Positions 59,397 through 64,000 of a DNA stretch of 64,000 nt are shown here, one piece after another. The DNA lies in NCBI GenBank assembly GCA_036873135.1, contig JAPTYO010000007.1, positions 29,060,763-29,124,762 on the forward strand, in the 5' to 3' direction. Position 1 is the stretch's first letter. Every line of letters begins with the position of its first letter. The notes beneath the pieces are model-generated. The model did no database searches and was not told the origin of the DNA. It worked only from the letters and a program-made list of their open reading frames with translations. This DNA is from Clarkia xantiana subsp. parviflora (taxonomy: Eukaryota; Streptophyta; Magnoliopsida; Myrtales; Onagraceae). A program made the translations under genes and the position numbers.

Positions 59397-60039
59397 TTCA
59401 ATAATATTGTGACATAATATTTATTTCATTCAATTAGAGTCTTGCATAAAATAGTGTTAACTAGCTTGTTTCATATATTTTTTTATCTTTTTATAAAACT
59501 ATAATTATGTTTAACTAAATTAATAATGCTTTTTAATCTTTTATTTACAACAAAAAAAATTGTTAAAGACATAAGCAAAAGTGAAAATTCTAAGATTTAA
59601 AATTAATTATTATACTCATGGTGCTAAATGTGTATTATTGTGGTATGTCTTGTGCACAACCAGAAATCTGAGCTTTATAATGCACAAAAAAACCATGTAA
59701 TTAAATAATAATATATAATTTTAATGCTTATAACTATGATATTTTTTTCTTTAAATTACCATTATATTATTTACTGATATCATAATCAAATAGCCATAAC
59801 TTTTTTAGATACTTTATTTTACGAATTATTTTTTATATGTGAAAGTAGATGTTGGAACCACTACGAGTTTTGGTTAAAAAAAAAAACCACTGCGAGTAGA
59901 TGTCAAAATTCGACGACTTCAAGCATAAATGTTGCGCCACTTTAGGGGTAAACAATAGCAGGAATGCGGGTAACACCACTTTAAGGGTAAACAAATAGCA
60001 AAATATGGAAGGCGCAATTGAAAGAAAACCCTCATTTTA

Positions 60040-61095
60040 AGAAAAATGAGGTGGTGACCAAGTTATCACCGCCAAAGAAGAAAACATTTTCCCCTTAAAA
60101 AAAATGAGGTGACGACCAGTTTACAGCTGTCAAATAAGAAAACTTTTCCCCCCTAAGGAAGAGGAGGTGACGACCAACTTACTGTCGTCAAAGAAGAAAA
60201 CCATTCCCCATAAGGAAGATGACGTGGCAACCAACTTACTATCGTCAAAGAATAAAATCACTAGGTGCATTTCCCGCGCATCGCGCGGGGTGACTTACTA
60301 AATATGTATAATTAACAAACTAATATTCGATGAAATTTATACGGACTATTTGTAATATGTTGAAACGCTATTTTTAAATAAAATATCAGTCTAAAATTTG
60401 AAAAAGTAAACGAAAGTCTGAAAATTTTGAACCATAAAATATCATTGCGCAAATTCACAAATAAATTTTAGATGTCTGTATCGCATGGTACCTTTGGTCC
60501 TCGGATCCGAGTCACACGTCTGTTCTTCAACAGATATGACTTCGATGACCACCGACGATATCTCGCCGGAGATAGAGATGGCTCTGCCACTAAGACTGTC
60601 AGCCGCCCGTACCATCTGGTATATTCGTTCACCGGCTCCGCGTCAAGCGTCTGTAAAAAAATCAGTGAAATTTAAAGTTCGATTAATTACATACATTGAA
60701 TCTTGAACGGTTAATTGCGATTAATTGCATACATTAAATCTTGAACGGTTCGAAATCAGAGAAATTTTAATTGTGATTAATTGCATACAAATCTTGAACG
60801 GTCAGAAATTTTAATTGCGATTAATTATATACATTGAATCTTGAACGATTCGAAATCAACGAAATTTTAACTACGATTAATTGCAACTTAAAAACCCTCA
60901 GCTCCCTAGTGCAATCAATGTTATGGAGTTAATGACTGCAAAATCCTTAGCTCAGTTGTCATAAATGCATCAATTAACATAAAAAACAAAATCATCAGTT
61001 CCACATTCACTCTGTTATTATCTTTCTTTCAGAATTTATAATATATATAGATTCCCCCTAAGGATGATGAGGTGGTGACCAACTTGTCATATACT
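60040..61095. repeat. 57-59-bp minisatellite split by a Helitron
   Basis: Units like GAGGTGACGACCAACTTACT + GTCGTCAAAGAAGAAAACCA + TTCCCCATAAGGAAGAT repeat from about 60048 to 60260. The last unit breaks off at AAAATCA and resumes at 61052 with TTCCCCCTAAGGATGATGAG. Confidence 0.88.
60261..61051 (-). mobile_element. Short Helitron (791 bp) in the minisatellite
   Basis: On the minus strand it starts TCTATATATATTATAAATTC (61051) and ends with hairpin CCCCGCGCGATGCGCGGG, AAATGCAC and CTAG (60264-60261). The minisatellite unit rejoins exactly across it at A|T. It contains a 60-70-codon open stretch (60472-60706) with higher GC (TTCGATGACCACCGACGATA), possibly captured coding sequence, not recognised. 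Confidence 0.88.
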
Positions 61096-61512
61096 TAAAC
61101 CGCCATAAAGGAAACCCTCCGACTCCATGGCAAGGCAACAACTGTCATATGTTCAGTTCACAAACTCTATAAATAGTAAGACATTTACAAATTTCCCAAT
61201 ACATTATCTATCACTATATTAATTTAAACTTCGGAGTGCAATCATGGAGTACAATCCCACTTTTTCCCTATTGCAGGTCCCGAGTTGAGAAATAATTTAG
61301 TTCAAGCAATCTTAGACACGCGAGTGCCGACCTAGGCGGGACACAAAGAGCCGACTACGAACGAGTCAGAATTTGTGATCCAACATTAAGGATAAATAAT
61401 TTTATTTTGAAAAATAATATCATTAAATTTAACTTATCTTCATCATTGTAACAAATCAATCGATAATAAAACACAACAAATTTATCTGATTCAATCAAAC
61501 CTTTTTTTTTGG

Positions 61513-62155
61513 GTTAAAGGGTATTTGGTGCCATATGTTTAAGTAAATTTGGTTTTTTGTGCAATATATTTATTTTTCTAGACTTTTGGTGTCATATGTT
61601 TGCATTTTATAGACTTTTGGTGCATCTGTTAGTCAACAGTTAATTTTGACCGTTAAATGCTTTTGTTTTGTTCAATTTAGTCTTCCAATTTAGTCATCAA
61701 ATATTTCAAATCGAATCTAGTTCGAAATTGACCGAGTCAGTGTCCACCCATGGCTGGGTCCGGCCCTAATTGGGTCAATTTGACCCTAGTGTCTAATTGA
61801 CCCAAATCGGACCTAGAGAATTGACCCAGCTAGGGCCGAACCCATGGGTGAGTTTGACCCTAGCTAGGGTCGCCCAGGTCTGGGAACCCTAGTCATGGTT
61901 CAGACTCTAACTCTGTCAATTTCGAACTAGGTTTGATTTATAATCTTTGAGTACTAAATTGTAAAAATTAAAAGTTAAGGATTTAAATTGGATGATTAAA
62001 TTGAACAAAATAAAAGTATGTGACGTGCATACTTAAATGTCGACTAACGGATGCACCAAAAGTCTATAAAATGCAAACATATAAAAGCAAAAATCTACAA
62101 AAATAAATATATGGCACCAAAATCAAACTTTGCTTAAACAAATGACACTTTAATT
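61513..62155. repeat. Fold-back element with about 300-bp inverted arms
   Basis: The left arm (TTTGGTGCCATATGTTTAAG ... GACTTTTGGTGCATCTGTTA ... CCCATGGCTGGGTCCGGCCC) is mirrored on the right (GGGCCGAACCCATGGG ... CGGATGCACCAAAAGTC ... ATATGGCACCAAAA). The centre is near 61800. It shares the GTTCAATTTAGTC motif with the fold-back at 14482, so the two may be related families. Confidence 0.88.
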
Positions 62156-62338
62156 TTTTTTTTATTTTTTTTTTTTTTGTCGGTAAATCAATCTATTATT
62201 TGAGAATGGCATTCAACTAAAATTATAATTTTTTCCATGAATTAAATGAATCTTCTTCCATACCAACCAATTACCGGTCGACCACCTAAACGAAAGCAAG
62301 TCCTGACCTAACGAACCAACTAACTTGCGCGCCACATT

Positions 62339-64000
62339 CATTGTTCCAGATTAGATCTGTCCCTGCGCTCGAGCTTCAGGGTTCAGACTTCAGATCTATC
62401 CATCGCTTCTGCTACCTACGGTTGGAGGCCGCCAATCTTATGCTCTGTATCTGAATTTCCTCTCCTTTATTGATACGTCGCCGCCGATTCTCCCGAGGTA
62501 GAAACTGCCTTCTAAATTTGCTCCAAGTGCTTTCTATTTTAGTTGCTTTTTATTGACATTGCATTTCAATCACCCTCTTCGTTGCAGTAATCGTGCAGTA
62601 GATTCAGTTACGGCATTGAAATGTATGCTTTGTGTTCTTCGTCTAGCATCTTGTTGATGCTTTTATGTTTTGTTGAATCAGGATAGTACAATCTATTCTT
62701 TTTACTTCAGTATTGAGGTTTTTAGCTGGTTAGCACTTGGCAACAGCTTGTGACTTGTGAGAGAGTACCTGCATCGTAATTATGCAAAAAAGATTGACCT
62801 GAAGAACTTAATTGAGGTACTATATGCCACTTTTGGTCTATCGAATGAGGTAAAAAAACATAGTATTGGATATTTTGAATGGATATTAGGTGAAGGAGAT
62901 TCTACAGAATGCTCTACTGCTCATAGAAGTAGGTGTAGCTGCAGAGAACAGTTACACTCAAACTGGAACCCAAGTTGGGTTTACATAGAGCTCCTTCTTT
63001 CTCAGGTTGGTGTAATGAGGACACCGCAATTCATGTGAATCTTAAGGAGGATAGGTTGGCTGCGATTGCAGGAGATTCAAATTTTGAATTGCCGACTCTT
63101 CACTCTTCAGGGCATGAGGTGCAAAATGAATTTCTAGAAAAAGACAGGCACTGGTACGGGAAATTTCAGATGGAAAGTGGATATCTGAAAGGAAGTGATA
63201 GTGCAGACAACATCTGTAAACATGATGCAGGAAATGTATCTGATAAGTACGAACCTCTAAGTATTGAAAATGGAATGCCGGCGGATCAAGACTTTTTGGA
63301 AAATAATGCAGATTGTTCTGGGTCCATGGAAAATCGCAGAGTGCCAGCACTAACTCTAGATGACACATTATCTGCAGCCAATGTTTTGAAGACATTGTTC
63401 TTCATACTGGTCTGGTATACCTTCAGCACATTTTTGACATTGTAAGCCCTTGATCTTGTCCCTTACATTTTAATCCTTGACGGAAGTTGTGGATTCACAT
63501 TCTTCTTTTCTTTTTTCGTTTATTTAATATCTGTTTCTTTTGTTTCGAGTAGGTATAATAAAACTCTTCTAGGAGATCACATGGGAAAGTTTCCAGCTCC
63601 TATGCTGATGAACGCTGTTCACTTTACCATGCAAGCTGTTCTATCACAGGGCATCGTTTGGTTTAGATCTCGTAAACATCAGTCTAGTGGTTCTATATCA
63701 TTGGGGGACTACCTTTCAAAAGGTAACTCAAGCAAAGGCATTCTGTATATTCTGTCCCATGATTGCTTGTCCCATAATTTCATTCTTCGTTGGAGCTTGA
63801 TCTCCTTCTTCTTTATTAAATGGTATGGTATCCTACATTCACTCATTTTGGATTATTAACTTTCTATCGACTAATGCGACAAATGGAATTTCCTTTTCAC
63901 AGTTTTACCCACAGCACTTGCAACAGCAATGGATGTAAACCTCAGCAATGCTTCCCTTGTATTCATCTCCGTTACTTTTGCTACAATGGTTAGTTGCTGT
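62339..64000 (+). CDS. Sugar-phosphate/phosphate translocator, NST/TPT family (5' part)
   Basis: This family of multi-pass membrane carriers exchanges nucleotide sugars or phosphorylated metabolites in Golgi or plastid membranes. A leader exon ends near 62497 (CCCGAG|GTAGAA). The coding exon (open from 62939) reads HRAPSFSGWCNEDTAIH, an acidic variable region, then LTLDDTLSAANVLKTLFFIL and VWYTFSTFLTL, ending at 63441|GTAAGC. The next exons are 63553-63722 (YNKTLLGDHMGKFPAPMLMN ... GDYLSK) and 63903-63988 (LPTALATAMDVNLSNASLVF then ISVTFATM). Junctions keep frame: T|GTAAGC...TAG|GTAT and AAG|GTAACT...CAG|TTTT. VWYTFSTFLTLYNK, TALATAMDVNLSN and VFISVTFATM are hallmarks of the plant subgroup close to Arabidopsis At1g06470. 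The N-terminus is uncertain: no in-frame ATG is evident before 62939, so the start may lie in another exon. The gene leaves the window at 64000. Confidence 0.85.

Larger units (their letters stand above)
59850..61385 (+). repeat. Probable solo LTR, interrupted by a Helitron
   Basis: It starts TGTTGGAACC and ends TGATCCAACA, inverted termini of LTR type. A TATA box (CTATAAATAG) lies at 61167-61176, followed by CTTCGGAGTGCAATC and TTGCAGGTCCCGAG, a layout like the other LTRs here. Flanks GTAGA and TTAAG do not match, so no target duplication. About 745 bp without the Helitron. Confidence 0.5.

Overview
This is a repeat-dominated, AT-rich plant nuclear window, most likely from a eudicot. The evidence is Tat-lineage Ty3/gypsy elements, many Helitron termini, a plant heat-shock-factor (class A4-like) relic, and a spliced plant-type sugar-phosphate/phosphate translocator gene at the right end. 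I see no bacterial-type genes, rRNA or tRNA. The translocator gene is the only convincing functional host gene and it runs off the right edge.

Layout. 1-4590: a decayed Tat-type gypsy element on the minus strand (gag zinc knuckle, protease, RT, two RNase H domains). Its RT is split by a solo LTR with a perfect 5-bp target duplication, and a second LTR of the same family abuts it at 3712. 4673-5298: C-terminal relic of an HSF gene. 5300-10951: AT-rich, little recognisable. 10952-17043: abutting Helitrons of one family, one carrying a long fold-back element and exon-like fragments. 17049-25493: an LTR element ('element 1') with target duplication CTAAC that encodes only a protein with repeated CHHC zinc knuckles. 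25499-29395: Helitron remainder and an array of Helitron-5'-like units. 29396-58945: a second copy of 22775-29395, i.e. a 6.6-kb tandem duplication, opened by two Helitron insertions (32448-46482 and 47843-56741). The first Helitron holds 'element 2' (35683-46309, target duplication CGTAA): gag and protease-like ORF, no RT or integrase, plus a decayed spliced antisense gene. The second holds a plus-strand Helitron, which holds a third, minus-strand Helitron carrying exons of an unidentified host gene. 58946-62155: end of the array, a probable solo LTR with a Helitron inserted in its minisatellite, and a second fold-back element. 62339-64000: the translocator gene.

How it fits together. The first copy of the duplication preserves the empty site of both large Helitrons, so their ends and the A|T target can be read directly. 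Removing both insertions from copy 2 leaves 6616 bp against 6621 bp in copy 1. The order of events follows: element 1 inserted, the block duplicated, Helitrons invaded copy 2, then element 2 and further Helitrons nested inside them.

Elements 1 and 2 look like two families of one non-autonomous group. They share LTR starts, the same polypurine tract (ACTCGGGGGCAAG), the same primer-binding start (TGGCGCCGTCT) and homologous zinc-knuckle blocks. Neither has reverse transcriptase or integrase, so they presumably depended on an autonomous Tat element such as the one whose remains lie at 1-3711.
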